Shown here: positions 43,641 to 52,297 of the stretch, one piece after another
Numbering within the stretch: the stretch's first letter is position 1
Layout of the letters: each line of letters opens with the position of its first letter
Assembly (NCBI GenBank): GCA_023230855.1
Contig: JALNWQ010000020.1
Location: 1-64,000, forward strand
DNA from: Solirubrobacteraceae bacterium
GTDB lineage: Bacteria > Actinomycetota > Thermoleophilia > Solirubrobacterales > Solirubrobacteraceae
Length of the DNA stretch: 64,000 nt
Reading direction: 5' to 3'
The notes under the pieces: model-generated
Told to the model about the DNA's origin: nothing
The model's database searches: none
The model's input: the letters and a program-made list of their open reading frames with translations, nothing else
Made by a program: the position numbers and the translations under genes

Positions 43641-45102
43641 CGGCGTCGGCCTCCGTCCGGGCCGGCATCGCGCGATCGGCCGTCGCACCGCCACCGGCAG
43701 GCGACCCCCCATCGCCGCCGACGGGCGTCGTCGCACCGTCCGCCTCCACCCGTCCGGCCCGTCCCGCCAGGCGCACCGGTCCGTGCTCGTCCACGCGGCG
43801 GCGGCCGGCGGGGATCTCGCGGCGGTGGATGTCGCGCTCGTAGCTGAAGAACTCCACCTGCTGGGTGTGGCGGGCGCTCTGGCGGTAGTGGCCGACGTGG
43901 GTCGCCTCGTCGGCGGCGATGACGCGCTCCATCTCGGCGTCGGACGGCGGGCGGTACGTGCCGGCGACGTACCGCGCCATGAGCTTGGACTGCGTCTCGA
44001 TGAACGGGAAGAGCGTCGGCAGCGCCTGCGCGAACCCGACGAGCACCAGGTCGTCGATCCCCGGCCGGAACATCCGCTTGTACAGCGGCAGCCGGTTGTC
44101 GGGCGCGCTGAGGAACTCCCGGTCGAAGAACGGGAACGTGATGTTGTAGCCCGTGGCGTAGATGACGACGTCGAACGCGTCGACGGTCCCGTCGACGAAC
44201 CGCACCCGGTCCCCCTCCAGCCGCTCGACGTCGGGCCGCGCGACGACGTCGCCCGATCCGAGCCGCACGAGCAGCTCGCTCGACATCGTGGGGTGCGCCT
44301 CGAGGAACTCGTGGTTGGGCCGCGGCAGCCCGAACGACTCGGGGTGGCCGGACACGAGGATCGGCATCTTGCGGATGAGTCGTCGCTGCCAGCTCAACGG
44401 GATGCCCGGCAGCGTGCGGGCGAGCCGGTCGCCCGGCATGCCGAAGACGTACTTCGGCACGATCCACGCCCCGGAGCGGGTCGACAGCGTCACCTGGTTG
44501 CGCCACGACTTCTGCGACAGCTCGCTGACGATGTCGGCGGCGCTGTTGCCGATCCCGACGACGAGGAGCCGCCGGCCGCGCAGGTCGAGCGGCTCGGTCG
44601 GGTCGACGTAGTGGTGCGAGTGGATCGTCTCGCCGTCGAACGTCCCCGGGAAGTCGGGGTAGCGCGGGTCCCAGTGGTGGCCGTTGCCGACGACGAGCAC
44701 GTCGAACCGTCGGGTCTCGCCGTCCTGGGTGCGGACCTCCCAGCCGCCGCCGTCCAGGCGCCGGGCGTGCTCGACGCCGTTGCGGAACCGGATCCGCTCG
44801 TTCAGGCCGAACGTGTCGGCGTACTGCTCGAGGTACGCGTGGATCTCGGAGTGGTGCGGAAAGTCCGGCAGGTGCGCGGGGATCGGCAGGTCGCGAAAGC
44901 TCAGCAGGTCCTTGGACGTGTCGATGTGCAGCGACCGGTAGGCGCTCGACATGCCGTTGGGGTTGCGGAACGCCCAGTTGCCGCCGACCCGGTCGGAGAT
45001 CTCGAACGTCTCGTAGGGGATCCCGTAGTCCCCCAGGCTCTTGCTGGCGGTCAGGCCGGAGATCCCCGCCCCGATCACGCACACCGTCGGTCGATCCACC
45101 AT
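43630..45102 (-). CDS. flavin-containing monooxygenase
   Basis: 490 residues from ATG 45102, preceded by the strong site GGGGGAGAGGG. Two Rossmann motifs are visible: VCVIGAGISGLTASKSLGDY for FAD (residues 6-25) and LLVVGIGNSAADIVSELSQK for NADPH (near 185). The FMO fingerprint FDGETIHSHHYVDP and the late ATGYNITFPFF are present. Such enzymes oxygenate nitrogen, sulfur or ketone (Baeyer-Villiger) substrates. The C-terminal 70 residues beyond the fold are Gly/Ala-rich. First gene of an operon with a TetR regulator and a hydrolase, suggesting a catabolic pair. Confidence 0.9.
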   Translation of the reverse strand: MVDRPTVCVIGAGISGLTASKSLGDYGIPYETFEISDRVGGNWAFRNPNGMSSAYRSLHIDTSKDLLSFRDLPIPAHLPDFPHHSEIHAYLEQYADTFGLNERIRFRNGVEHARRLDGGGWEVRTQDGETRRFDVLVVGNGHHWDPRYPDFPGTFDGETIHSHHYVDPTEPLDLRGRRLLVVGIGNSAADIVSELSQKSWRNQVTLSTRSGAWIVPKYVFGMPGDRLARTLPGIPLSWQRRLIRKMPILVSGHPESFGLPRPNHEFLEAHPTMSSELLVRLGSGDVVARPDVERLEGDRVRFVDGTVDAFDVVIYATGYNITFPFFDREFLSAPDNRLPLYKRMFRPGIDDLVLVGFAQALPTLFPFIETQSKLMARYVAGTYRPPSDAEMERVIAADEATHVGHYRQSARHTQQVEFFSYERDIHRREIPAGRRRVDEHGPVRLAGRAGRVEADGATTPVGGDGGSPAGGGATADRAMPARTEADAGVR

Positions 45103-45136
45103 CGATCCCTCTCCCCCGTCGTCGTGAGACGACACG

Positions 45137-45165
45137 AACGTACAGACCGTCCTGACGGGCGTCAA
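45137..45165 (-). promoter_or_regulatory. promoter and operator of the monooxygenase operon
   Basis: On the minus strand TTGACG (45165-45160), a 17-base spacer and TACGTT (45142-45137) form a good promoter 35 bases before the start codon. Its spacer contains a perfect palindrome CCGTC-AG-GACGG (45147-45158), a likely binding site for the TetR protein of the same operon. Confidence 0.6.
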
Positions 45166-45240
45166 ATGCGGATGGCGCGTCCGGTGGGAACCGGTCCGCC
45201 GGCGCGTCGGGGGCAGGGTCGCCGCGCCAGGGGCGGGGGG

Positions 45241-45429
45241 GTGGCGGCGGTTGAGGACCCAGGACGTCCCGAACTGCCGCCACTCCCCCACCACCGGCGG
45301 GCCGCCCCGGAGGGTGGTGGCGATTGAGGACCCAGGACGTCCCGAACCGCAACCACTCCCCCACGCCCGACCCGCCGCCACGCGGGGTGGCGGCGATTGA
45401 GGACCCAGGACGTCCCAAACTGCCGCCAC
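45241..45429. repeat. 43-bp hairpin repeat family, triplet C
   Basis: Units at 45241-45283, 45314-45356 and 45387-45429, exactly 73 bases apart. Arms GTGGCGGCGGTT and AACTGCCGCCAC pair with one mismatch around GAGGACCCAGGACGTCCCG. Core and length match triplets A (inverted there) and B. The 400-base gap between monooxygenase and acylase genes holds no other gene. Confidence 0.8.
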
Positions 45430-45499
45430 TCCCCCACGACCCGGCCGTCGCCCCCCGCCCGCGGGACCGGCCGGCGTCCGCCGCCCCGCCCCGCCCCGC

Positions 45500-47932
45500 C
45501 TACGGCTCCAGCTCGACGATGTGCTCCCAGGTGCCGCGGTCGAAGAACGGGAGCGGGTCGGGTTGCATCGCGCCCTGGACCTCGACGTCGACCATCCGGC
45601 GGGGCTCGCGCCAGGCGGTCGGGTCGTCGGTGCCGAACCGCTTGGCCATGACGTCGAACGTCGCCGCGGCCGCCTGGCGGTAGCCCGGGGTGCGCAGGGT
45701 CCGCAGGGCGTACGCCTCGCGCAGGGTCACGTCGAACTGGTGCACGTCGGAGGCGTCGTCGCGGAACTCGTCGGCGCCCGGGCCGAGCGGGGCGGTGGCG
45801 ATCCGCGCCGCCTCGGCCTTGAACGCCTCCCACGTCGCGACGCCCGGATCGACGGTGCCGCGGTCGTCGGTGCGGGTGTAGTCGCCGTCCCACGCCAGCA
45901 GCACCCGCAGCACCGTCGCGGCGCGCCGCTCCGCCCCGCCCGCCCCACCGGACGATCCAGCCGCCCCGCCCACCGAACCCGACGACCCCGCATCCCCCGC
46001 CCCGGGCAACCCCGCCGCCGCCCGTCGCAGCCGGTACGACGCCAGCGGGCGTTGCTGGGCGACGCTGCCGGCCTGGCGGACGAGGCGCTCGGCGCCCTCG
46101 AACGTCGGGTCCTCCGCGAGCGACCGCACGAGCCACGTGAACCAGCCGTTGCGGTGGAACGCGCCGGTGACGCGCTCCTCGGCGGGGCCGTCGCCGGTGG
46201 TCCAGCCCTGCGACGGGACGTTGTTCCAGTTGGCGAGCCAGCCCTGCCCGGGGTTGATCACGCGCGGCAGCTCGTCGCGGTCGACCAGGCCGTCCCACTC
46301 CGCCTCGCCGGTGCCGGGCAGCGGCAGGCGCTGGTCCCAGCCCTTCGGTCGGCGCGGCAGCAGGCCGGGGTGCCAGTAGCCGATGTTGCCCAGGCCGTCG
46401 GCGGCCATCACGTTCTCGTTCCACGTGACCCGCCGGACGGCACGGTCGACGTCGTGGATGTCGCGGGCGCGGTTGAGCGCCTCCAGGCCGTACAGGGTCT
46501 CGGTCTCGCGCTTCCAGATCGCGTACCGGCGCGCGTAGGCGACGTTGCCCTCGCGGTGCTGGACCGGTCCGTGGACGGTGCGGCAGACCCGTCGGGTGAC
46601 CTGGCCGCTCTCGGGTACCCGTCCGTCGAGGACGGCGGTGAGGCCCTCGCGGTGGCGGAACGTCTCGTCGCGACAGTCCATGTCGCGGATCTCGCCCTTG
46701 TGCCAGTACTTCTCGGGCTCGCCGGGGACGAGCTTCTCGGCGTACAGGTCGTCGTCGTCGCTCAGGCCGCTGGTGATCCCCCACGCGATCCGCCCGTTGT
46801 GACCGGTGCCGATGACCGGCAGGCCCGGTGCGGTCACCCCGCGCAGGTTGAGGCCGGGCGCGTGGACCGCCAGCTCGACGAACAGCTCGGGGGCGGAGAA
46901 CCCGAGCTGCGGGCCGTTGAAGAGCAGCGCCCCTCCGCCGGGCTTGCGGATGGCGAACATCGACGATCCACCGGTGCGGCCGATCCGTCCGGCGCCCGGG
47001 TCGTCCTTGCGCAGGCTCGCGCGGACCGCGGCGCGCGGGGTGGCCGGCAGGTCCTCGACGAACGCCACCGACCGGCGCAGCGCGGCGGCCTCCTGCCGCG
47101 GGGTGAGCGCGTCGCCCTGCGGGAACTCCCCCTCCTCCTGCGGGATCGTGGAGAGTTGGCGGCGGATGCGGAGCGGCAGCAGCTCCTGCAGCACCCGGGC
47201 CGATCCGCTGCGTTGCAGGGCGCGGAGGTTGCGGAGCTCGGCCCCGTCGCCGCTGGGGATGGTGCGGCCGAGGAAGATCCCGATCGCGACGCTGTCGTCG
47301 AGGGTCCACGGCTGCACCGGGGTGAGCGTCGCGACGTACTCGGCCGGCAGGTTGAGCACCCCGATGCCGTTGACGACCGCGATCCACGCGTTGATCCCGT
47401 CGCGGTACGCCTCGAGCCGGGCGCGACTGTCGGCCGGGGCGGCGCGCAGCATCGCCTGGCGCTCCTCCGGCGTGTAGTAGTCGCGGCGGGCGACCAGGTC
47501 GTCCTGCAGCGCCCCCTTGCCGGTCAGCTCGGCGAGCCGGCCGGTGGTGGCGTGCCGGAACGCCTCGAGCTGGAAGAGCCGGTCCTGCGCGACGGCGTAC
47601 CCGGCGCCCCACCAGGCGTCGAGCTCGGTGGCGCCGGTGACCTGCGGCACCCCGTGGGCGTCGCGGACGATCGTCACCCCCGGCCGGGGTCGCTCGGTCG
47701 GTCCGGGCAGGCCGAACAGCAGCGACTTGCGGCGGAACGACGTGAACAGCCCGCGCTGGTCGTCCTGGTGCGGCGATCCGGTGCCCTCCAGCAGTCCCGT
47801 GAGCGACACGTGCCCGCTCTGGCCGGGCGGCAGCACCCCCTCGGCGCGCACGACCCCGGCGTGCGCGGTCGTCGCCGTCATCCCCAGCACCGCGGCGATC
47901 CCGAGCGCCGCGATCTCCCATGAACGCCCCAT
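45500..47932 (-). CDS. secreted penicillin acylase-type N-terminal nucleophile hydrolase
   Basis: 810 residues from ATG 47932, with a signal peptide (AALGIAAVLGMTATTAHA). The alpha chain carries RPGVTIVRDAHGVPQVTGAT and GAGYAVAQDRLFQLEAFRHA. The spacer ends before the nucleophile Ser of GRTGGSSMFAIRKPGGG, near residue 321, where self-cleavage would release the beta chain; FNGPQLGFSAPELFVELAVH and GTGHNGRIAWGITSG follow. Family members cleave amides such as penicillins, acyl-homoserine lactones or cyclic lipopeptides. A Gly/Ser-rich loop near 650-670 is unusual. The promoter region carries five phased heptamers. Confidence 0.88.
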   Translation of the reverse strand: MGRSWEIAALGIAAVLGMTATTAHAGVVRAEGVLPPGQSGHVSLTGLLEGTGSPHQDDQRGLFTSFRRKSLLFGLPGPTERPRPGVTIVRDAHGVPQVTGATELDAWWGAGYAVAQDRLFQLEAFRHATTGRLAELTGKGALQDDLVARRDYYTPEERQAMLRAAPADSRARLEAYRDGINAWIAVVNGIGVLNLPAEYVATLTPVQPWTLDDSVAIGIFLGRTIPSGDGAELRNLRALQRSGSARVLQELLPLRIRRQLSTIPQEEGEFPQGDALTPRQEAAALRRSVAFVEDLPATPRAAVRASLRKDDPGAGRIGRTGGSSMFAIRKPGGGALLFNGPQLGFSAPELFVELAVHAPGLNLRGVTAPGLPVIGTGHNGRIAWGITSGLSDDDDLYAEKLVPGEPEKYWHKGEIRDMDCRDETFRHREGLTAVLDGRVPESGQVTRRVCRTVHGPVQHREGNVAYARRYAIWKRETETLYGLEALNRARDIHDVDRAVRRVTWNENVMAADGLGNIGYWHPGLLPRRPKGWDQRLPLPGTGEAEWDGLVDRDELPRVINPGQGWLANWNNVPSQGWTTGDGPAEERVTGAFHRNGWFTWLVRSLAEDPTFEGAERLVRQAGSVAQQRPLASYRLRRAAAGLPGAGDAGSSGSVGGAAGSSGGAGGAERRAATVLRVLLAWDGDYTRTDDRGTVDPGVATWEAFKAEAARIATAPLGPGADEFRDDASDVHQFDVTLREAYALRTLRTPGYRQAAAATFDVMAKRFGTDDPTAWREPRRMVDVEVQGAMQPDPLPFFDRGTWEHIVELEP

Positions 47933-47950
47933 CGGCGCAGACTATCCGGA

Positions 47951-48000
47951 GGGCTCTATCGCTCTCTATCAATCTCTATCACGCTCTATCAAGCTCTATC
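47951..48000. promoter_or_regulatory. five 10-bp-phased CTCTATC repeats upstream of the acylase gene
   Basis: Five directly repeated 10-bp units, each three variable bases followed by an invariant CTCTATC, occupy 47951-48000 without a break, beginning 19 bases upstream of the acylase start codon. One helical turn per unit places all copies on the same DNA face, as in arrays bound cooperatively by a regulator. Much lower GC than the surroundings. Confidence 0.75.
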
Positions 48001-48036
48001 GAGCGCGACGACGGCCGACTCGATCGGCCGCGGTGC

Positions 48037-48465
48037 TCAGTCTTCGAGCCGCTCCAGCGCCTGCCCCGTGACCGCCGCGATCAGCTCGAAGTCCTTGTCG
48101 CAGTGCAGGACCGTCAGCCCGGCGATCTCTGCGGTCGCGGCGATCAGCAGGCCGGGGATCGACGGCGCTCGGTGCTGGCCACGACCGGCGAGCAGCGCGA
48201 GGACCTCGACCGCACGGTCTTCCGCCCGCGGGGTCGCGTGCTCGACCGGCATCGATCCGACCGGCGGCCGGCCCAGGCCGGCGTGCAGGTCGTCGGCGTT
48301 GCGGGCCGAGTAGCCGACCTCCAGGAGCGTCACGGTCGTGATCCGCACCAGCCCGCGCTCGATCCGATTCGCCCACGCCGCAGCTTCCGGGCTTCGACCG
48401 AGCCGAATCAGTGCCGACTTGTCGATCAACCACCCCGCGCCCGGAGCGGGGTCGGTCACGACCAC
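48037..48465 (-). CDS. vapC: VapC-type PIN-domain toxin
   Basis: 142 residues. PIN-domain acid residues are seen in WLIDKSALIRLGR (first Asp), TVTLLEVGYSARNADDL (Glu), and IPGLLIAATAEIAGLTVLHC with DKDFELIA (final Asp). Such RNases cut tRNA or rRNA when freed from antitoxin. The start overlaps the antitoxin 3' end by ten bases, the usual vapBC layout. Confidence 0.9.
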   Translation of the reverse strand: MVVTDPAPGAGWLIDKSALIRLGRSPEAAAWANRIERGLVRITTVTLLEVGYSARNADDLHAGLGRPPVGSMPVEHATPRAEDRAVEVLALLAGRGQHRAPSIPGLLIAATAEIAGLTVLHCDKDFELIAAVTGQALERLED

Positions 48466-48677
48466 GCCTGCCGCATGACTTCGGGATCCTCCAGATCGCC
48501 GAACCGGTCCGCGAATCGCTCCAGATCCGCGACGACCACCGGCGCGTCGACCCGCGCGGCGTCTTCCCGCAGCCGGCGGCGTAGGTACTCCGTCCGGGAG
48601 AGTCCCTGGCGGGCGGCGTGCGCGTCCAGGCGCGCAAGATCCTCGGGGGGAAGGTCGCGGATCAGGATGTCGGGCAC
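48456..48677 (-). CDS. vapB: VapB-type ribbon-helix-helix antitoxin
   Basis: 73 residues from a GTG at 48677. The N-terminus is an RHH/FitA-like domain: PDILIRDLPPEDLARLDAHA then ARQGLSRTEYLRRRL; the C-terminal part (DLERFADRFGDLEDPEVMRQ) would bind the toxin. It overlaps the toxin start and has a repeated GATATC site upstream, suggesting autoregulation. Confidence 0.85.
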   Translation of the reverse strand: MPDILIRDLPPEDLARLDAHAARQGLSRTEYLRRRLREDAARVDAPVVVADLERFADRFGDLEDPEVMRQAWS

Positions 48678-48686
48678 AAGGGGTAC

Positions 48687-48702
48687 GATATCAGCAGATA
48701 TC
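48687..48702. promoter_or_regulatory. vapBC operator, paired GATATC half-sites
   Basis: Two GATATC palindromes, at 48687-48692 and 48697-48702, lie ten bases apart upstream of the antitoxin start. On the minus strand they form TGATATC-TGC-TGATATC, one helical turn between half-sites, typical of RHH antitoxin operators. Confidence 0.6.
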
Positions 48703-48857
48703 ACCTGCCACCGCCCCGCCATCGGCCCACCCGCTGGACCACCGTCCGCCCACCCGCCGGCCTGCCGTCGACCCACCGCTGGACCGCGATCGGCCGGTGC
48801 GACAGACTCGGGCGGACGCCGTCCCGTCGGGGCGGGTGACCGATCCGGGAGCGACCG

Positions 48858-50675
48858 TTGACCGTCGACGCCGACACCCTGCTGGACCGCGCCGACCTGC
48901 GGTTCCTCCTCCACGACTGGTTGGACGTCGGCGGGCTGGCGGACCGACCGGCGTTCGACGGGCAGTCGGGCGAGCTGTACGACGAGGTGCTCGGGCTGGC
49001 GGAGCGGATCGCGGTGGAGCGGTTCGCCCCGCACAACCGCGACGCGGACGAGCACGAGCCGCACCGGGACGAGGACGGTCGCGTCGTGCTCGTGGACGGG
49101 GTGCAGGACGCGCTGCGGGCGTTCGCCGACGCCGGCCTGGGCGGGTTGTCGTTGCCGTCCGACGTCGGCGGGATGGACCTGCCGGTGACGGTGGCGCAGG
49201 CGGCGTTCGCGTGGTTCCAGGCGGCGAACGTCGGCACCGCCGCCTACCCGATGCTCACGACCGCCGCGGCCGGGTTGCTGTTGGCGAGCGGGTCGCCGGA
49301 GCAGATCCACCGGTTCGTGCCGCCGATGGTGGAGGGCCGGTTCACCGGGACGATGTGCCTGTCGGAGACGCAGGCCGGGTCGTCGTTGGCGGACGTCGCC
49401 ACGCGGGCCGAGCCGCTGGACGACGGGCGGTTCCGGCTGTTCGGGTCGAAGATGTGGATCTCGGGCGGCGAGCACGAGCTGGCCGAGAACATCGTGCACC
49501 TGGTGCTCGCCCGGTTGCCGGACGCGCCCGCGGGGTCGAAGGGCATCTCGCTGTTCGTCGTGCCGCGGCTGCTCGTCGCCGACGACGGGACGGTCGGGGA
49601 GCGCAACGACGTGACGCTCGTCGGGCTCAACCACAAGATGGGCTACCGCGGCACGGTCAACACGGTGCTGGCGTTCGGCGAGGGCACGCACCGGCCCGAG
49701 GGAGCCGCCGGCGCGATCGGCGAGCTCGTCGGGGAGTCCGGCCGGGGCCTGGCGACGATGTTCCGGATGATGAACGAGGCCCGGATCGGGGTGGGCCTGG
49801 GCGCGACGGCGCTGGGGTACACGGGGTTCCGCAAGGCGCTGCGGTACGCGCGCGAGCGGCCGCAGGGACGGCCGGCAGGCGTCAAGGACCCGTCGACCCC
49901 GCCGGTGCCGATCGTGGAGCACGCCGACGTGCGCCGGATGCTGCTGACACAGAAGGCGTACGTCGAGGGCGCGCTGGCGCTGTTGCTGTACTGCGCGCGG
50001 CTGGTCGACGACGCCCACAGCGCCCCGGACGACGCGCACCGCGAGCGGGCCGGGGTGTTGCTGGAGATGCTGACCCCGATCGCCAAGTCGTGGCCGTCGC
50101 AGTGGTGCCTGGACGCCAACGCGTTGGCGATCCAGGTGCACGGCGGGTACGGGTACGCCCGCGACTACGAGGTGGAGCAGCACTACCGCGACAACCGCCT
50201 GAACGCGATCCACGAGGGCACGCACGGCATCCAGGCCCAGGACCTGCTGGGCCGCAAGGTGACGATGCGCGGCGGCACGGGCCTGGCGGCGTTGGCCGAG
50301 ACGATCGGCGCGACGGTCGAGCGCGCGACCGCGGCCGGCGGCGTGCCGGCCGAGCTGGCCGGCCCGGTCCGTGATGCGCTGTCGCGGCTGCTCGAGGTGA
50401 CGGGCACGTTGTGGGCCGACGGCCCGGCGGGCGCCGACGTCGCGCTGGCGAACGCGTCGACCTACCTGGAGGCGGCGGGTGACGTCGTCATCGCCTGGAT
50501 CTGGTTGGAGCAGCTGCTGGCCCTGGCCGACCGCGACGACGCGTTCGCCGCCGGCAAGCGCCACGCCGCCCGCTGGTTCGTCGCCGCGATCCTCCCCCGC
50601 ACCGGCCCGCAGTTCGATCTGCTGGCCCGCAAGGACCGAACGGTGCTCGACATGGACGAGGGGTGGTTGGGGTGA
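48858..50675 (+). CDS. acyl-CoA dehydrogenase, long form with C-terminal extension
   Basis: 605 residues from a TTG preceded by GGGAGCG. Core motifs: GLGGLSLPSDVGGMDLPVTV, MCLSETQAGSSLADVATRAE with flavin-binding residues, KMWISGGEHELAENIVHLVL, and HGGYGYARDYEVEQHYRDN then IHEGTHGIQAQDLLGRK carrying the catalytic Glu. The extra 110 C-terminal residues are typical of the AcdA/FadE class that handles long or branched acyl-CoAs. It oxidises acyl-CoA at the alpha-beta position and needs electron transfer flavoprotein, which is not encoded here. Confidence 0.9.
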   Translation: MTVDADTLLDRADLRFLLHDWLDVGGLADRPAFDGQSGELYDEVLGLAERIAVERFAPHNRDADEHEPHRDEDGRVVLVDGVQDALRAFADAGLGGLSLPSDVGGMDLPVTVAQAAFAWFQAANVGTAAYPMLTTAAAGLLLASGSPEQIHRFVPPMVEGRFTGTMCLSETQAGSSLADVATRAEPLDDGRFRLFGSKMWISGGEHELAENIVHLVLARLPDAPAGSKGISLFVVPRLLVADDGTVGERNDVTLVGLNHKMGYRGTVNTVLAFGEGTHRPEGAAGAIGELVGESGRGLATMFRMMNEARIGVGLGATALGYTGFRKALRYARERPQGRPAGVKDPSTPPVPIVEHADVRRMLLTQKAYVEGALALLLYCARLVDDAHSAPDDAHRERAGVLLEMLTPIAKSWPSQWCLDANALAIQVHGGYGYARDYEVEQHYRDNRLNAIHEGTHGIQAQDLLGRKVTMRGGTGLAALAETIGATVERATAAGGVPAELAGPVRDALSRLLEVTGTLWADGPAGADVALANASTYLEAAGDVVIAWIWLEQLLALADRDDAFAAGKRHAARWFVAAILPRTGPQFDLLARKDRTVLDMDEGWLG

Positions 50676-50736
50676 GTTCCTCGAACCGGCGTCAATGGAC
50701 TGGCCAACGGGCGCGGACCTCGGCCACGTGCACGCA

Positions 50737-51168
50737 TCACGGTGACGCGTCTGGGCCCGTCAGGCCGAGCATGCAGATCCTCGCGTAGACCGCGTCGTCG
50801 ATCGAGCGCACTCCGGGCCGGAAGTGCATTCCGACCGAACGCGAAGGAAAATCGTTCGCCCCGGGCTCCAGGTAGACCCCGTTCTGCTTGAACACGACCG
50901 GAGCCGGAAACTCACGGTAGTCGACGATGTCGCAGACCAGCAGGTCGCGGGGGCCGTCGCGGACCTGGCCGATTCTTCCGACCCCGAGGTACACGGGCGG
51001 CCGACTTTGCCCTCCCGTTGATCGACGTCCGCGGTAGTACACGAATCGGGTCCCCGGGATCACGAGACGTGAGTAGCGCTTCGGGTACTCGTACTCGCGC
51101 CCGTACACGTCCGCGTACTCGTGTCCGGACTCGGTGACCTCGTTCTGACTCAGCACGATCGGCACCAC
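50737..51168 (-). CDS. putative PUA/EVE-like protein beside the restriction system
   Basis: 143 residues from a GTG at 51168 (VVPIVLSQNEVTESGHEYAD); codons further up the frame overlap the divergent endonuclease gene and look noncoding. The middle part, LVIPGTRFVYYRGRR, then VYLGVGRIGQV and LLVCDIVDYREFPAPVVFKQ, resembles the PUA/EVE-type beta-barrel that reads modified bases and is found next to restriction genes and HNH nucleases. No nuclease motif is present. The family call is by pattern and is uncertain. Its position between chromosome and NaeI genes suggests a modified-DNA sensor. Confidence 0.55.
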   Translation of the reverse strand: MVPIVLSQNEVTESGHEYADVYGREYEYPKRYSRLVIPGTRFVYYRGRRSTGGQSRPPVYLGVGRIGQVRDGPRDLLVCDIVDYREFPAPVVFKQNGVYLEPGANDFPSRSVGMHFRPGVRSIDDAVYARICMLGLTGPDASP

Positions 51169-51280
51169 CCGATCGTCCCACGGGCGGACGTCCGTCGTCC
51201 ACCGTCGTCGGCGGTAGGCTGAGCGTACGGCGATGTGGCCCACGACCGCCTGCGATGGCGCTTCGACACCAGACAAATCG

Positions 51281-52297
51281 ATGACCGCGACGTGGACTCC
51301 TCCGTCTCCGCTCTTCACCGACCAGCCCGACGACCCGGAGCTCGAGACCGTCGTCAACGCGATCCGAGCGATCGATCCGTCAGGTGACCGCTTCGGCGAA
51401 ACGCTGCGCCAGACCTTCGACCAGCTCTACGACGGTCAGCACACCGGCCGCTATGCGTGGGAGCAGCTCCGCAAGACCGAGAAGACGCACATGGGGACGC
51501 TTGTCGAGATCGCCCTCCACCGCGCGTTCGACTTCGGCGACGGCGACGCGATGGATTACCGCATCGCGGGTATCGAAGTGGACTGCAAGTTCTCGCAACG
51601 CATGGGCGGATGGGAGATTCCGCCGGAGGCGTATGCCCCGACGGTTGGCCCGCCGCACCTCTGCCTCGTCGTCACCGCAAGCGACATCAAGGGCGAATGG
51701 ATCGCCGGCGTCGTTCGGGTAGACCCGAGCGGACTCCGCCGACGCGCGGACGGCAGCTTGGGCACGAATCGCGACAACAAGGTGCGCTTGGCCGCCGACT
51801 ATTCGAAGAGGGTGCGATGGCTTTGGGGCATGCCGGAACGCCCTTGTCGGCTGCCGGAGAACATCCTGCTGCACCTATCGGACCCGGACAGGGCACGCGT
51901 CCTTACGGCGACGAACAGCGTCGGAAGGTCCACCGGACAGTCGAGGATCAACGCGCTGTTCGAAGTCGTGCAGCGACGGGTGATCAACCGAGGGACGATC
52001 CTCACCGTGGCGCAGCAGGACGACGGGATGAAGCGTGCGCGCGATGCGCGGTTGCCTCGCCACCTGGGCCACAAGGGCATCCTGGTTCTCGGCCATCAAG
52101 AGAACGACCCGCTGATCGCTCGCGACCTCGCATTGGAGGTCCCCCGGAAGGGCTCCATGATCAGCGTCCGTGTCGTGCCGGCCGCCGACGGACATCCCGG
52201 TCCGGCCGCCGAGATCAACGGGCAGGCGTGGCGTGTCGCTCAACCACACGATCCGGTCGTCGACGCGCCCCAGGTCCACCGGGGGCGCGACGCCTGA
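51281..52297 (+). CDS. NaeI-type type II restriction endonuclease
   Basis: 338 residues from ATG 51281. It closely follows NaeI from memory: TLRQTFDQLYDGQHTGRYAW, LRKTEKTHMGTLVEIALHRA, DYRIAGIEVDCKFSQRMGGW, HLCLVVTASDIKGEWIAGVV and ILTVAQQDDGMKRARDARLP. The catalytic triple Asp92-Asp101-Lys103 keeps NaeI spacing. Leu63 matches the NaeI Leu43 position whose change to Lys gives topoisomerase activity. The C-terminal CAP-like half binds a second site, so the enzyme probably needs two GCCGGC copies. Its stop directly abuts the converging methyltransferase stop. Confidence 0.9.
   Translation: MTATWTPPSPLFTDQPDDPELETVVNAIRAIDPSGDRFGETLRQTFDQLYDGQHTGRYAWEQLRKTEKTHMGTLVEIALHRAFDFGDGDAMDYRIAGIEVDCKFSQRMGGWEIPPEAYAPTVGPPHLCLVVTASDIKGEWIAGVVRVDPSGLRRRADGSLGTNRDNKVRLAADYSKRVRWLWGMPERPCRLPENILLHLSDPDRARVLTATNSVGRSTGQSRINALFEVVQRRVINRGTILTVAQQDDGMKRARDARLPRHLGHKGILVLGHQENDPLIARDLALEVPRKGSMISVRVVPAADGHPGPAAEINGQAWRVAQPHDPVVDAPQVHRGRDA

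Noticed and set aside
50737..51357. A longer EVE-like protein starting at 51357
   Set aside because: The extra N-terminus overlaps the divergent endonuclease start and lacks the character of the rest; the GTG at 51168 gives a compact domain and leaves room for a promoter.
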